From Boesenbergia rotunda (lineage: Eukaryota > Streptophyta > Magnoliopsida > Zingiberales > Zingiberaceae): 64,000 nucleotides of DNA. A model generated the notes under the pieces. The model had not been told where the DNA came from. It was given only the letters and a program-made list of their open reading frames with translations, and did no database searches. The translations under genes were made by a program, and so were the position numbers. This document shows positions 30,660 to 42,824 of this stretch, one piece after another (within the stretch, counting starts at the first letter, position 1; each line of letters starts with the position of its first letter). The DNA is taken from positions 243,096 through 307,095 of the forward strand of contig JAGFNQ010004724.1 in the NCBI GenBank assembly GCA_024364735.1, read 5' to 3'.

Positions 30660-33186
30660 TGATAAGCATCATTTTGTTGATTATTTTATATACTTAAATC
30701 CGTGTTTTGACCCATATTTTACTTGTGTAATTGTGGATTTACCCTAGGTTTTAGGATTTATACTCTTTTTGGACCTAATTACAAATCTTGATATATTTGA
30801 GTTGTTTTGTCACTAAATTTTTGATCTACTTTTGTAGGCTTGGAAGAATCATGGACCTAGGTCATGTTGGGTCAAAGTTGAGTCAAAAGTGGACTAGATT
30901 AAGTAATCAAGCGTCAACTAATACGGACCGTCCGATGCAAGAACGGTTAGATCTAGACCATATGAGAACTTCTGATCAATCCGAGCTGGGATTAAGTCTA
31001 ATCGAGCGATCAGATCAAGATCTGAAGGTTTCAGCCCAATCGGAGATCATCTGGCCGTTAGATCACGATCAGAGGGATCTAGACCATCCATTCAAAGATC
31101 AAGGTGATCTGAACCATCCGTTGGAAATCTAGAAGATCCGAGCTACCACGAGGATGATCCTGACCTCTGATCAAGATCTGGAAAATTTGAATCAAATTGG
31201 ACAAGGATCAACCGTTGGATGAAGTGGAAAAAATCTCAGTCGTCCACTATTTAACTACTTAAACCAAAATCAGATCCCGTTTTCACTGTCGCATCTTCGC
31301 TAGCAGCAGCAGCTTAGTTCTTCATTTTTCTTCGTTTGTTCTTCGTTTCTTTTACGGTTTTCTTCAGTGAAGGCGTGGCCAACTCGATCACGATCTTGGA
31401 GCAAGATCTGGATCTTGGGAGAAGGCTTCAATGGCGATTTTAGCTCAAGATTGCGCCGGATGCAGAGCTGTTTGAGGGTTTCGACAGATCTGTGATTTGA
31501 GCTCTTGGATCTCAACCGCGTCCATTTCCTTCCATCTGAACCATCTGTAGGGGTCCTAGGATGAGCTCAGATGATCTTCAAATCATCATCGCAACCTTTC
31601 ACATTGAGATCTAGGAGTTTGGAGTGGATTATCCAGCCGAGTGCAATCTTGGAGTAGATCTGAAGATGAAGCCAATTTTCCAGTGATTTGCGAGTTGAAG
31701 GGGTTCTTGGCTTGCCCTTGCGTGACGAACAAGGAGGTTTTGAGACAAGGGAATGGTCGAGGCTTAGTTTTCATGTCATTTCTTGTTTTTCCTTAGCTGT
31801 AATTTCAGTTTCAGAAAAATAGTTTCTATTCTGTCTTCTTTCAGCTGTAGTTTCATTTCTGAATTGCCTCTACTTTAGTTAGGATTTAATTCTGCAAGTA
31901 AACTAGCTAGGGATATTGTTTAGTGATCAATTGAACTCAATTGCAGTTTACTTTCTGTTTTGTTGTTTGAGTATCAAATTTGTAGTTGCGTGCCATTTAC
32001 ATTTCTGCATTCTCATTTAGTTTCTGAACTTGTATCAAATTGTTGCTTGTTTTCTCAATCGTTTCTGCATTTAGTAGTTATTAATCTCTGCATTCGAGCT
32101 AGATAGATGCTTGTCTAGTTAACACAACACTTAGTTTTAGTTGCAGCAAGTCAGTTTCATATTTTTAGTTCAGCTAGTGTATCAATTTCATTTCTGCCAT
32201 TTAGTTTCAGTTTCAGCTGTGTTTCAATCTTAAGTTCCTGAATTCACATCAATTGCATTTCAGTTCTTAGGAATTTTTATGTGAACATTAGCTTGGATTC
32301 GAGCAGTTCTAAAAAACAAATAGTTCGCATCAATTGAATTTCAATTTCTGAAATATTGCAATTCATTCCTGAAATTCTGTAGCACTTGTCCCTGTTTTGA
32401 TCAGTTTTATTCAGATTATGAATTCTGCATTTATCCCTGCAATTTACTGCATTCATAGTTGTGCTTTCCATGCCTAATTGATTAACTTCAATCCCGAATC
32501 ATTAGAATTAGCTTGGCACTTAGCATCAATTCTTTTTGGCACATAAGCATTGCCCATGTGTATCAAGTTTGAGTCATTTCTGGTTTTGTGCTAAGTGAAG
32601 TTTCAGCAGATGTTTCAGTAGTTTTGAGTTTAAATTCCTGAAGTCCAATAAATCTTCTAGTGTGGTATTGAGTTCGAGTTCAGTTTGTTTCACAGTCAGC
32701 AGTTTTGAACTTTAAGCTTCAATTTTTGCATAATAGTGTTTTAGTGGCTGCATATTTTTGTATCAAGTGGAGCACTCGGAATGGATGGGTATGAAATTGA
32801 ACATAACCTATAGTGTAGACTCACATTGGAATTCGAATTTATTTTTCCAAGTTCATGCTCATTTGCATTAGTTAACTGAGTTCACCATTAATTGAGTTCA
32901 TAGTTGCTATTACCTTGCTTAAGTTCACTTGGGTAAGTTTTCTTTACTTCTTATTGCTTCTCCATTTCTAATTGAAATCAGATCCGAATTTTACTTAAAA
33001 CCCAAAAATAGTTGACAACACATAAATTCAAGCATCGAGTCAAACCAACTTGAACTAGCCCTTGGAAAAATACGACCTGTGGCCCCTTTACTACGCCTTT
33101 CTTCTTTGATTGCAAAAAGGTTTCCAGCTTTTTATAAATATCTAAATTTGAGACCCACATTCGTGACACCTCTTTTGGGTCCATCA
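30660..33186 (+). repeat. 5' LTR of element F
   Basis: 2527 bp, TGATAAGC...GGTCCATCA, followed by the primer site. It is related to but clearly diverged from the LTRs of G. It shares the 'cttgcccttgcgtgacgaac' block (about 31708) and the conserved 3' end with 'tacgacctgtggcccctttac'. Scattered ORFs in it are not supported as genes. Confidence 0.75.
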
Positions 33187-33192
33187 AATTTT

Positions 33193-33210
33193 TGGCGCCG
33201 TTGCCGGGGA
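33193..33210 (+). other. Primer-binding site, tRNA-Asp type
   Basis: TGGCGCCGTTGCCGGGGA, complementary to the 3' end of plant tRNA-Asp, the primer used by Athila and some other Ty3 elements. Confidence 0.9.
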
Positions 33211-33349
33211 AAGCAACTAGTTGATTTGTTTGATTTCTGCTTGTGTGCTTATGGGCATATCATTTGATTCTATTTTCTTGTGCTTTATCTTTTGTATACG
33301 GTTGCTGCCATTTTTCTTGTTTGTTTTGTGACAGGGCTACAAGATCAAA

Positions 33350-35533
33350 ATGTTTCAGAAATCCTATTCAAATTTCCAGCAAACTCAGATTGGGCAGTCA
33401 CAATTCCAGAGTTTTCAGCCCCAATTCCAGCAACTTCAGCCCAACTTTCAGCAACCTTATCAACAAGATCAATTGCCTTTTCAAGGAATTCAGCAAGGGT
33501 GTTTAGATAATCAGAATTTTCAGGAACCACCCTTCCATCAAGTTCAACTAAACCAAGGATTTCAGCATCTTAACCATAATTTCCAGCAGCCTTATTTAAA
33601 TTTTCAGCAGGGAAATAATCAATTTCTGCCTCAACCTCAGCCATGACAGCAAGAATTTCAACCCATACAAAATTTTCAACAACCTCTTCAACATTCACAG
33701 CCATACGATCAAAATTTTCAGTTTCAAAACCAGAGTTTTCAGCCTCAACCATTTCAGCCTTTGAATCAACAATGTCAACCTCAAACTCAGAATTTCCAGG
33801 GCTACAATTCTCAGCAAATTCAACCATCATTCCAGCACAATTTTCAGCAGTTTAATCAGCCCCTTCAACCATTTGAGCAGCCCCAACAGTTCCCATTTCA
33901 GAATGCACAGTCTACTCTTGGTCTTCAGCAGCCTTATGTTACATTCCAAGACCAACAGGAGCTCCACACTAACCAAGGGGGCTTTGAGAATCCTAATGAT
34001 GATGAGGCTCAACAACAAAGGATGATGGAGATGCTACAATAAATTTTACAACAGCAAAGTTTACAACAACAACAACAACAAAGGCTTCAAGACATCGGAG
34101 GACGCCTTGGGAAATTGGTTAATCAAATGAATCAAATACAAACTCAAAGATTAGTACAAGCAGATGAATCTACAGGTGTAGGGGATTGCACAGAGCCCCA
34201 GGAACCACCCATTCCTACTGATTTGGAGGCATTGGAGAAGATGGATAGCAGAGCTTGTAACAACCTTGATTTTGATTCTGAAATTCTACAGGACCCTTCT
34301 CATCTTTTATTTTGTGATGTTAGTATTATTGATTGTCCTAATTTTTCTGATATTGTTGTTGCAGATATTACTGAGGAAACATGCATGGGAGATGATTCCA
34401 TAGGTGTAGGGGATTGCACTAAGCCCCAGGGACCACCACAATTTACTGGTACATTACCAGAAAGTGTAGGGACTTGCATGATGGAAGCAAGAACCCAAGA
34501 ATCACCCGTTCCAGTTGAGTGTCCACCAGAACTCGAACCTGAAGAGGAGATTGCACATTACCAGGAGGAGCCAATAATTACATCCACTCTTGTAGAACCT
34601 CCAGGTATTTTTGATCATGATCAGGTAAGTATTCTTCCTATTTCTTTAGAAAAATCAATAGAGGTACCTCAAACTGATTTTATTGTTTGTGATACATTTA
34701 TGGATACATCTTGTGTACAATTTGATTGTGAAAGATTGATAGAGGTACCTAGTGTTGAATTTGTTGAAAGTGAAGCATGTTGGGATACACATCATGGAAA
34801 TGCTGATAGTGAAAAATTTTTAGAAGAGCTTAAAATTGATATTGTTTATTGTGATGAATCTCTTGCTATATCTTATGCTGAAGTTGAGTGTGAAATACTT
34901 ATGGAGGTACCCGAGATTGATTTTATTGGCTGTGAAACATTTCTTGATATACCTTTGGTGGATTTTAATTGTGAAAATTTTTTAGAAGAGCCTGAAATTG
35001 AAGTTGTTTATTGTGATGAATCTCTTGTTATTTCTTATGCTGAAATTGAATGTGAAAAACTTCTGGAGGTACCTGAGATTGATTTTATTGACTGTGAAAC
35101 ATTTCTTAATATACCTTATGTAGAAACTGCTTGTGAAAAATTCACTGAGGTATCAAAAATTGATTTTATTGGATATGATGCATTGTTGGATACAATTCAT
35201 GTAGAGATTGATGGTATTACATTTCTATATTACCCTGCACGCATGAGAGAGGTATTACATGGTTTTGCAGGATCCAGAAGACTTTTGGAGTGGGTGCTCC
35301 ATCTAAACAGTCTCCAACCCCCTGGAAGGATTTTCAAGAAACATCAAGAGGGAGGAGTAGATCTTACTGTAATTTATAACACTCCATTTCTGACATGGCT
35401 TGTGTACTTAAATCGCCTTCGGCCACCTGAACATCTTGCTATAAAGTTTAAGTGTGGGGGAGTGATGCAAAATAAAATTGAGCAAATGAAGAAAATTTTT
35501 TCAGCTACCCCTACTCCTCCACTACCACGATAG
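33350..35533 (+). pseudogene. Gln-rich, repeat-bearing protein of element F (two stops)
   Basis: One frame of 727 codons with in-frame stops at 33644 (TGA) and 34040 (TAA); element G has TGG and CAA there. I do not recognise the family. Residues 1-230 are Gln/Phe/Pro-rich (NFQQP, PQFQQL motifs). A poly-Gln coiled-coil-like segment follows (about 230-265), then an acidic middle with two GVGDCT(E/K)PQ(E/G)PP boxes. Residues about 434-622 are seven tandem 27-residue repeats (IDFIxCETFLD...CEx-LxEVPE pattern). The C-terminus has a doubled motif L-x-W-x-x-x-L-N-x-L-x-P-P, and a third RLRPPE lies just past the stop in another frame. A pyrimidine-rich GTGACAG acceptor-like site precedes the ATG. No zinc knuckle, protease or RT. 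It may replace gag, but this is conjecture. Confidence 0.6.
34649..35216 (+). repeat. 81-bp (27-residue) coding tandem repeat
   Basis: Seven diverged units that keep the frame, with conserved LxEVPxIDFI and a Cys-Glu end in most. Two sub-types seem to alternate (IDFIGCETFLD and IxVVYCDESLxISYAE), suggesting an older 54-residue unit. Confidence 0.75.
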
Positions 35534-37881
35534 AGATTATTTCTTGATAGACTCCGACCGCCAGAAATAAAGGGGAGTTTGTTCCTTCTTGCATTTTCTT
35601 TCATTGCATGTTTCATTCTTATGTTCTTTAGAAGTAGAATTTTGTTTTAAAAGAGTTCTTGCTAATAAATGCGTGAGTAGAGTAGAATGAATAAATAGAC
35701 ATTGTAAATACCATTTTATATCTTTTGGCACATTTTCCTTAAGGAATAGGAATAAATGTATCCCTCTAGGTTGTCTTGATAACATTTTAGAGTCTTTTGA
35801 AAACAAATTAAATTTGGTTGTTAAAACTTTAGATTTGAGTTCATGGATGAAATCTTGGATGCTTGAGTACTACTTGGCCATGGATTCTTGATTGAGGACT
35901 TGAGATGAATTATTTGTACCTAGTGAGGATGAGCCTTATTTTTGTGACACATGCATGTGATTGTACTCTAGAACTTGCTTAAATTCTTTCAAAATCATAT
36001 TTCAATGATTGGATCACATCTATAGAGGCTAATAAATTTGTTTACCTTTCTATGTCAATTTTTGGCAATAATCATGTTCATTCTATTTTCTTTCCTTATT
36101 TCCTACTCCTAACCATACTTTCTAGGGACTTGTTTGTTTGGGGATGTTCTTTGATGCTATTTTGCCCGAGACAGACAAAAGATTAAGTGTGGGGGAGTGG
36201 TTAGTGATTTGGAATCAAGTTTTATCAAGGATGCACTTCTTTTGAAAAAAAAATTTTTTTTATCATGTGCCAAATTGAGTTGAGTTTGGTATCAAGATCA
36301 AGTAAGAAGAAGTAGTTAAGGAAGACAACAATTGAGGCATCTAGATTCTTGCTCATTATTTAAAGATCCAAGGGGCATACAATGAAGAAAAAAAATTCTG
36401 CAATGTAGAAAAAAAATTGGCACGCAAATGAAGAAGATGTATCAAAATTGCATTGGAGAATGTTTCGGCCATTATACTAGAGGATGAATTGCAGTTGTGA
36501 TAACTTGAAGCCAATGCAGGAATTATGTGCTAAGTTGAATTCAGTTGAAGAAGGAAAAAAAAACTGAGCCGGAAGAGAAAAAAAAACACACAAATGAAGC
36601 AAAGTATCAAGCTCATTAAGTGGAAGAAGATGTCTGAAAAATCTGGAAATACTGGAAGTGAGGAGCTGTGAAGTGCTATAAAAATCTGTGACGGGCTGTT
36701 ATTGAATCTGCAGGAAGAAGAAAAAAAAAATCAGATTGGAATGTTTCTATACAAGCAGTTTTGTATTAACTTGGGGCTGAATTTGGTTTTCTTATGCTAT
36801 GAATTAGGAAACTTAGTATGTAACTGCTTTGAAAATTCAGAGAATTGCAAGGATGAATGACTTGATGACCTTTTCTGAAAATGATGTCGTGAAACTGAAA
36901 GTTGAAACAGAAAAAAAAAGTTGCAAGAAGTGTGCCAACTTGTAAGGAATAAGTATCAAAAGGAAGATTACATTTTGAGCTTCTAATTTACTAATTGCCA
37001 TTTAATGTTTCAAGTTTCCATGATGCAGATTCAAGGCCGAGAAGAGTTTCAATTGAACATTAATAGGCTTGAGAGCTGAAGAAAAAAAAACAGAAAGAGA
37101 AAACAGATAGAAAAAAAAGCAGTTTGAGAAAAGAAAAGGAACAAAGTTGGCACACCATTGAGTTTCGGCACCATGAAATCAGAGGAGATATTCTCATCTG
37201 AATCAGAGTTTTGTTCCAATACATTCTAATTTCAGTAGAGAAAAGAAAGAAAGAGGAAAAAAATCAGAAAAGAAAACAAAGAGCAAGATTGGCACGCAAG
37301 AGTGAAGTTGGCATAAAGGAGTTGATGAGGCTTTTTCATCAAAATTTTGAAGCGCAATACCAAAGCCTCCCTCCACCACACTCTTGATTTCATTATGAGG
37401 ACTGACAAAAGGGGCAAAGTGCATTGAGAATATCCTTGAGCATCCAAGTCTTCCACTCATTCAAATTTGTTATTTTCTTAGCTTTTACCTCATTTTTATC
37501 ATTTTATATATCTTTCTCTTGTTGGATGAATTTCTTTAGATGTTGATTATAATCATGAATAATGGTAGAGAGTAGATAACAAGCAAGCCTATGGTAGTGC
37601 AAAAAGCATGTGTGTATGAGTGAGCTCCATTTACATCATGTATTTAGAACTTAGGAAGAGAGCCACCAAAAATTTCCCTTGAGAGGCTTAGAGAGTTATA
37701 TTCATCTCAATGAATCATGAAGGTTGAAATTGCTAAGTTGTTGATTTAAGGACAAGATATTAATCCATAGAGCTTAGATTTTTGAGAATTAACAACCCTA
37801 GGTAATTTCTTTTCAATTGCTTCTACTTATGTTTGAGAAAAGCTAGGGGATACATATTTAGTACTTTTCGCGAGACGCTCA
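35534..37881 (+). other. Element F non-coding 3' interior
   Basis: No ORF is supported. It is A-rich with repeated 'ggcacgcaaatgaag'-like phrases. TTAAGTGTGGGGGAGT, identical to the final polypurine tract of G, occurs at 36183-36198, and a close copy at 35448-35463 lies inside the ORF end. The region ends with the CGCGAGACGCTCA block that in G stands directly before the polypurine tract. Confidence 0.7.
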
Positions 37882-37924
37882 GTACTACTCAAGAAGTTAG
37901 ATGTTAATTAATTAAATTGTCAGT
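37742..37924. repeat. 183-bp segment repeated exactly at 42825-43007
   Basis: The end of element F plus 43 bp of the Tork-like LTR. The same 183 bp follows the N gap at 42825 without a difference that I can see. After 37924 the sequence jumps into an LTR of element G; after 43007 it continues the Tork-like LTR. This points to an assembly junction at 37924/37925. Confidence 0.9.
37882..37886. repeat. Target-site duplication GTACT, right (element F)
   Basis: Partner of 30655-30659. Confidence 0.8.
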
Positions 37925-39762
37925 GGATTTTCTCAAAACGATCTCAACCATTCATTCCTATCTATTTAATAAAAATCACCCACAGAGCACAGTGTCTCGT
38001 CTTCTTCGCCGCAACTTCTCTTTTTCGTTGTTCTTCATTTTTTCTTAGGTTTTTCTTCATCTAAGGGGCGCGACCCCTCAATTCTTTGATTAGAACAAGA
38101 TCTGGATCATCGGGTGAAGGTTTTAGTGAAGTTTCCAGCTCTCAATTGCCCAAGAAACAAAGCCGAGAGAGGGTTTCTTCGGTTCTGCCATTTGTTGCCT
38201 TCGATCTCAGTTGCGTTCCATTTCCATCCACGGAGCTATCTGGAGGGGTTCCCTAGAGTGCTCTGCCCATCCCGGAATCACCATCGCATTTGGAAGCAGC
38301 TGGATTGAAGAAGTCGAATGGGAATTTCAGTTTGAGCAGAGTTGAGCTTGGATTCGATTCGCAGAGACTGATTCTTGATGGTTTGTGGAGCTTACGGGTT
38401 CGAGGCTTGCCCTTGCGTGACGAACAAGGAGTTCTTGAGCTAGGGAAGGATTGAGGAGTAGTTTTCTTAGCGAATTTTCAGTTATTAGCTGTGATTTCGA
38501 TTTCTGAATTCTGTTTTATTTCTGCACTCGTATCAGCTGTTCCAATTTCATTTCTGAATTGTTTCTTCCTTAATTAGGGTTAAATCCAGCAAGTTAAGTA
38601 GTTAGTAAGCTTGTTTAGTGAACGATCAGTTTCAATTTCAGTTAATTTTCTGTTTAGTTGCTTGCGTTTCAGTTTTGTTCAGTTTTTCCCTGTTGCGTAT
38701 CAGTTTCCTTAATTCTTCCTTGCGTATCAGTTCAGCTTTTAGCGTATCAGTTTGTGTCCAGCTTATCAGTTTCCTTTTCCTTGTGTGTCTGAATTTTGTG
38801 TGAGGCTAGTTTGTTTCATTTACAAAGCAACCTATATCAATTTCTGCATTTAATTCTATTTCTGTGATTTCGATTCTATTTCTGCAAGTTCTGCCGAAAA
38901 CGTTCCTGCATTTCATTACTGCCTTCAAGGTTGTTCCTGCACAGCAGTTGGTTTTGAATTCTTGTTTTCGAGTTCAATTGCTTAGGAAATTTGCAGTCGA
39001 CTTGTTTGCTTCATATCATTTGCTTTAAATCAGTTGTGGATATATAGCTGGTATTTCTGAACATTGTATCAGCTTCTCTTCTGCGTATCAACTTGAAAAT
39101 TTACTCGTTTTGTGCTTGAGCTGTGATTTCCATTTATGCATCTGAGTTTAGCTCTGATTCCTTGTTTGACTTCCAATTTATTTTGACTTATAATCCTGTT
39201 TTCTGCATTCTAGTGTGCATTTCTGCAACTTGCCTCAGTGAAGTTTCGGAATTGCAGATCCATTGCAATTGAAACTAGTTGTTTTTGGCATCCAGCTTGT
39301 ATCAAGTTTAGTGTTCATGACTGCGAATTGGGTTAAAGTTCCTGCATTAGTATCAACTGAAAATTTCAGCCTTGTTTAAATTCTGTTGTTTAGCATTTAA
39401 CTGCATTTGAATTCAGCTTTGCTTTTCTACATTCGGTTGAGTTGCTTTAGTTAATTGGGTTTTCCCTTGATTGAGTTGTTAATTGTCATCACTTCGTTTA
39501 GCTTATTAGCTAAGTATCCTTTATTTTCATTGTGTTTTCGTTTCCGATTGCAACCCAAACCCAAGTTTTATTCGAAACCCAAAAACCATCAACGACACAT
39601 AAACTCAAGCTCGAATCAAAACAATCTCAACTAGCCCTAGGAAAAATACGACCTGTGGCCCCTTTACTACGTTTTCATATTTTGATTGCAAAAATGGTTT
39701 CCAGCTTACACATATCTAAATTTTGAGACCCACATTTCGTGACACCTAGTTAGCGGGCATCA
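37925..39762 (+). repeat. 5' LTR of element G, lacking its first ~558 bp
   Basis: 1838 bp, nearly identical to 46489-48317 (for example, a 61-codon open stretch at 38618 and 47173 has the same translation). The high identity implies a recent insertion. The missing LTR start suggests a misjoin or deletion at 37924. Confidence 0.85.
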
Positions 39763-39769
39763 AAATTTT

Positions 39770-39787
39770 TGGCGCCGTTGCCGGGGA
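39770..39787 (+). other. Primer-binding site of G, tRNA-Asp type
   Basis: Same 18-bp sequence as at 33193-33210, 7 bp after the LTR end. Confidence 0.9.
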
Positions 39788-39918
39788 AAGCAACTAGTTG
39801 AGTTGTTTGATTTTTGCTTATGGGCATATCATTTGATTCTATTTTCTTGTGCTTTATCTTTTGTATACGGTTGCTGTCATTTTTCTTGTTTGCTTTGTGA
39901 CAGGACTGCCAGTTCAAA

Positions 39919-42178
39919 ATGTTCTCATCTACTTACCAGAAACCAAACTACAGTTTCAGCAAGGGCAGCCACAATTCCAGAATTTTGAGCAACCAATTCA
40001 GCAATTCCAGCCCCAATTTCAGCAACCTTATCAACAAAATCAATTACCTTTTCAAGGAATTCACAAGGGTGTCAAGATAATCTAAATTTTCAACAACCAC
40101 CCTTCCATCAAGTTCAACCAAACCAAGGATTTCAGCATCTTAACCAAGATTTCCAACAGCCTTATTTAAGTTTTCAGCAGGGAAATAATCAATTTCAGCC
40201 TCAACCTCAGCCATGGCAGCAAGAGTTTCAACCCATATAGAATTTTCAATAACCTCTTCAACATTCACAGCCATACGATCAAAATTTTCAATTTCAAAAC
40301 CAGAATTTTTAGTTCCAACCATTTCAGCCTTTCAATCAACAATGTCAACCTCAAACTCAGAATTTCCAGGGCTACAATTCTCAGCAAATTCAACCATCAT
40401 TCCAGCCCATTTTTCAGCAGTTTAATTAGCCCATTCAACCATTTGAGCAGCCCCAATAGCTACAATATCAGAATTCACAGCCTACTCATGATCTTCAGCA
40501 GCCTTATGTTACATTTCAAGACCAACAGGAGCTCCACACTAACCAAGGAGGCTTTGAGAATCCTAATGATGATGAGGCTCAACAACAAAGGATGATAGAG
40601 ATGTTGCAACAAATCATACAACAAGAACAAAGTTTTCAAGAACAGCAACAAAGGCTTCAAAACCTTGGAAGACAACTTGAACAATTGGTTACTCAAATGA
40701 ATCAAGAACAAGCCCAAGAATCAGGACAATTATCTTCTCAAGCTACTCTTAATTCTGAGGGGTATGATTGTGATCTAACTTTGGGGAATGAAGAGGTTGT
40801 GTCAAGTTTAAATACTCCAGATGCCGAATTTCCTGAAAAATTTCCAGCGTCCAATTTTCCCATTCAAAATAGCCCCGGAGTTGAGTTTTTATCAGTTCAA
40901 GGTGACCCTAGAGAAAATATAAGACCTTTTTCAAGTGATCTTGCAAATTTGGTGGAAGAAGAAGAAGAAAACATCAAAATTAGGGCACCTACAGCATGCA
41001 TTCCTCTTGAAGCACTACAGGACCCTTCTCATCTTTTATTTTGTGATGATAGTATTATTGATGGTCCTAATTTTTCTGATATTGTTAATTGCAGATATTA
41101 CAGAAGAAGCATGCATGGGAGATGATTCTACAGGTGTAGGGGATTGCACTAAGCCCCAGGGACCACCAATAGTGATGGATACATTAGAAGATTTAGAGGA
41201 CAAGCCAGAAAGTGTAGGGACTTGCATGGTGGAAGCAAGAACCCAAGGATCACCTGCTTTAGTTGAGTGTCCACCAGAACCTGAACCTGAAGAGGAGTTT
41301 GCACATTACCAGGAGGAGCCAATAATTACATCCACTCTTGTAGAACCTCCAGATATTTTTCAGCACGATCAGGTAAGTATTCCTCTTAATTCTTTTGAAA
41401 ATTGCATAAAGGTACCTCAAACTGATTTCATTGTTTGCGATATACTTAGGGATGCATCTTTTGTATAATTTGATTGTGAAAATTGATAGAGGTACCTAGT
41501 GTTAAATTGGCTGAATATGAAACATGTGGTGATACATATCATGAAAATGCTGAAACTGATTGTGAAAATTTTTTAGAAGTGCCTGAAATGGATATTGTTT
41601 ATTATGATGAATCTCTTGCTATATCTTATGCTGAAGATGAGTGTGAAAAACTGATAGAGGACCTCAGAATTGATTTTATTGGCTGTAAACATTCTTGATA
41701 CATCTTGGTGGAAAATAAATGTAAAATTTCTATTGAAGTGCCAAAAATTGATTTTATTGTTTGTGATGAGTTTCTGGATGCATTTTGTGTAGAAACTAAT
41801 TGTGAAAAATTCATTGAGGCACCAAAATTGATTTATTGGATATGATGCATTGTTGGATACATTTAATGCAGAGATGATGATTATTTCATTTCTTTTTACC
41901 CTGCACGCTTGAGAGAGGTATTACATGATTTTGCAGGGTCCAGAAGACTTTGGAGTGGGTGCTCCATCTAACAGACTCCAACCTCCTGGAAGATTTTCAA
42001 AAGCATCAAGAGGAGGAGATGATCTTTGCTTAATTTAAAGCACTCCATCTTACATGGTCTTGTACCTAAATCGCCTCGGCCACCTGAACATTTTGTAAAG
42101 TTAAGTGTGGGGGAGATGCATGACATAATTGAGCAAATGAAGGAATTTCAGCCACCCATTTCCTCCACTACCACGATG
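39919..42178 (+). pseudogene. Element G copy of the Gln-rich repeat protein, decayed
   Basis: Nucleotide-level homologue of the F ORF, in several frames. The ATG at 39919 corresponds to 33350 but a frameshift follows at once. Gln-rich parts are readable near 39950-40085. A 178-codon piece (40592-41125) has the Gln-rich coil and an acidic middle. The GVGDCTKPQGPP box and 27-residue repeats are recognisable from about 41120 to 41870 with stops and small deletions. The third RLRPPE-like motif is near 42195. Many single-base deletions between 41840 and 42200 show relaxed constraint. It has no enzymatic domain. Confidence 0.6.
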
Positions 42179-42814
42179 GAGTATTCTTGATAGACTCCGC
42201 CCCAGAAATAAAGGGAGATTGTTCTTTCTTGATTTTCTTTATTGCATGTTTCATTTTTATGCTTTCTAGAAGTAAATTTTCTTTTAAAGAGTCCTTGCTA
42301 ATAAATGCGTGAGTAGAGTAGAATACCATTGTAAATACCATTTTATCTTTTGGACACTTTTCTTGATGATAGGAATAAATTATCCCTCTAGGTTTCTTAT
42401 CATTTTAGAGTCTTTTGAAAAAAATTAAATTTGGTTGTTAAAACTTTAGTTTGAGCTAATGGATGAAATCTTGGATGCTTGAGTACTACTTGGCTAGATT
42501 CTTAATTGAGACTTGAGATGAATTATTTGACCTAGTGAGAATTAGCCTTATTTTTGTGACACACATATGTGATTGTACTCTAGAACTTGCTTAGTTCTTT
42601 CAAAACATATTTCAATGATTGGATCACATCTATAGAGGCTAATAATTTGTTTACCTTTTTCTACCAATTTTTGGCAATATCATGTTCATTCATTTTTCTT
42701 TTTATTTCCTACTCTTACCTTACTTTTCATGGACTTGTTTGTTGGGGATGTTTCTTAATGCTATTTGCCCGAGACGGACAAAGGATTAAGTGTGGGGGAG
42801 TGACTAGTGTTTTG

Positions 42815-42824
42815 NNNNNNNNNN
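42815..42824. other. Assembly gap (10 N)
   Basis: A short placeholder gap exactly where element G is interrupted; the true missing length is unknown. It is followed by the exact copy of 37742-37924. Confidence 0.95.

Larger units (their letters stand above)
30660..37881 (+). mobile_element. Element F: Athila-type element with a single LTR
   Basis: 7222 bp starting TGATAAGC and ending CGAGACGCTCA, with GTACT on both sides. A 2.5-kb 5' LTR, a tRNA-Asp primer site, one long interrupted ORF (33350-35533) and 2.3 kb of non-coding 3' interior are present. Compared with element G it stops just before the final polypurine tract and has no 3' LTR. No RT, integrase or recognisable gag is encoded, so it is non-autonomous. 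The link to Athila rests on the tRNA-Asp primer site, the TTAAGTGTGGGGGAG tracts and the TGATAAG LTR start. Confidence 0.7.
37925..42814 (+). mobile_element. Element G, left piece (Athila-type)
   Basis: Contains a 5'-truncated LTR (37925-39762), a tRNA-Asp primer site and a decayed copy of the F-type ORF, and stops at the 10-N gap at a point that continues at about 44077 (both sides align to F near 36198-36215). With 44077-48317 it forms one element interrupted by the Tork-like LTR sequence. Confidence 0.7.

Noticed and set aside
32808..32818. TATAGTG as a possible opposite end of the CACTA-like remnant
   Set aside because: It lies inside the LTR of element F, and the neighbouring bases do not mirror 29921-29950.
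38618..38803. Identical 61-codon ORF at 38618 and 47173
   Set aside because: Identity reflects the two LTRs of element G; the peptide is a random T-rich reading with hydrophobic residues.
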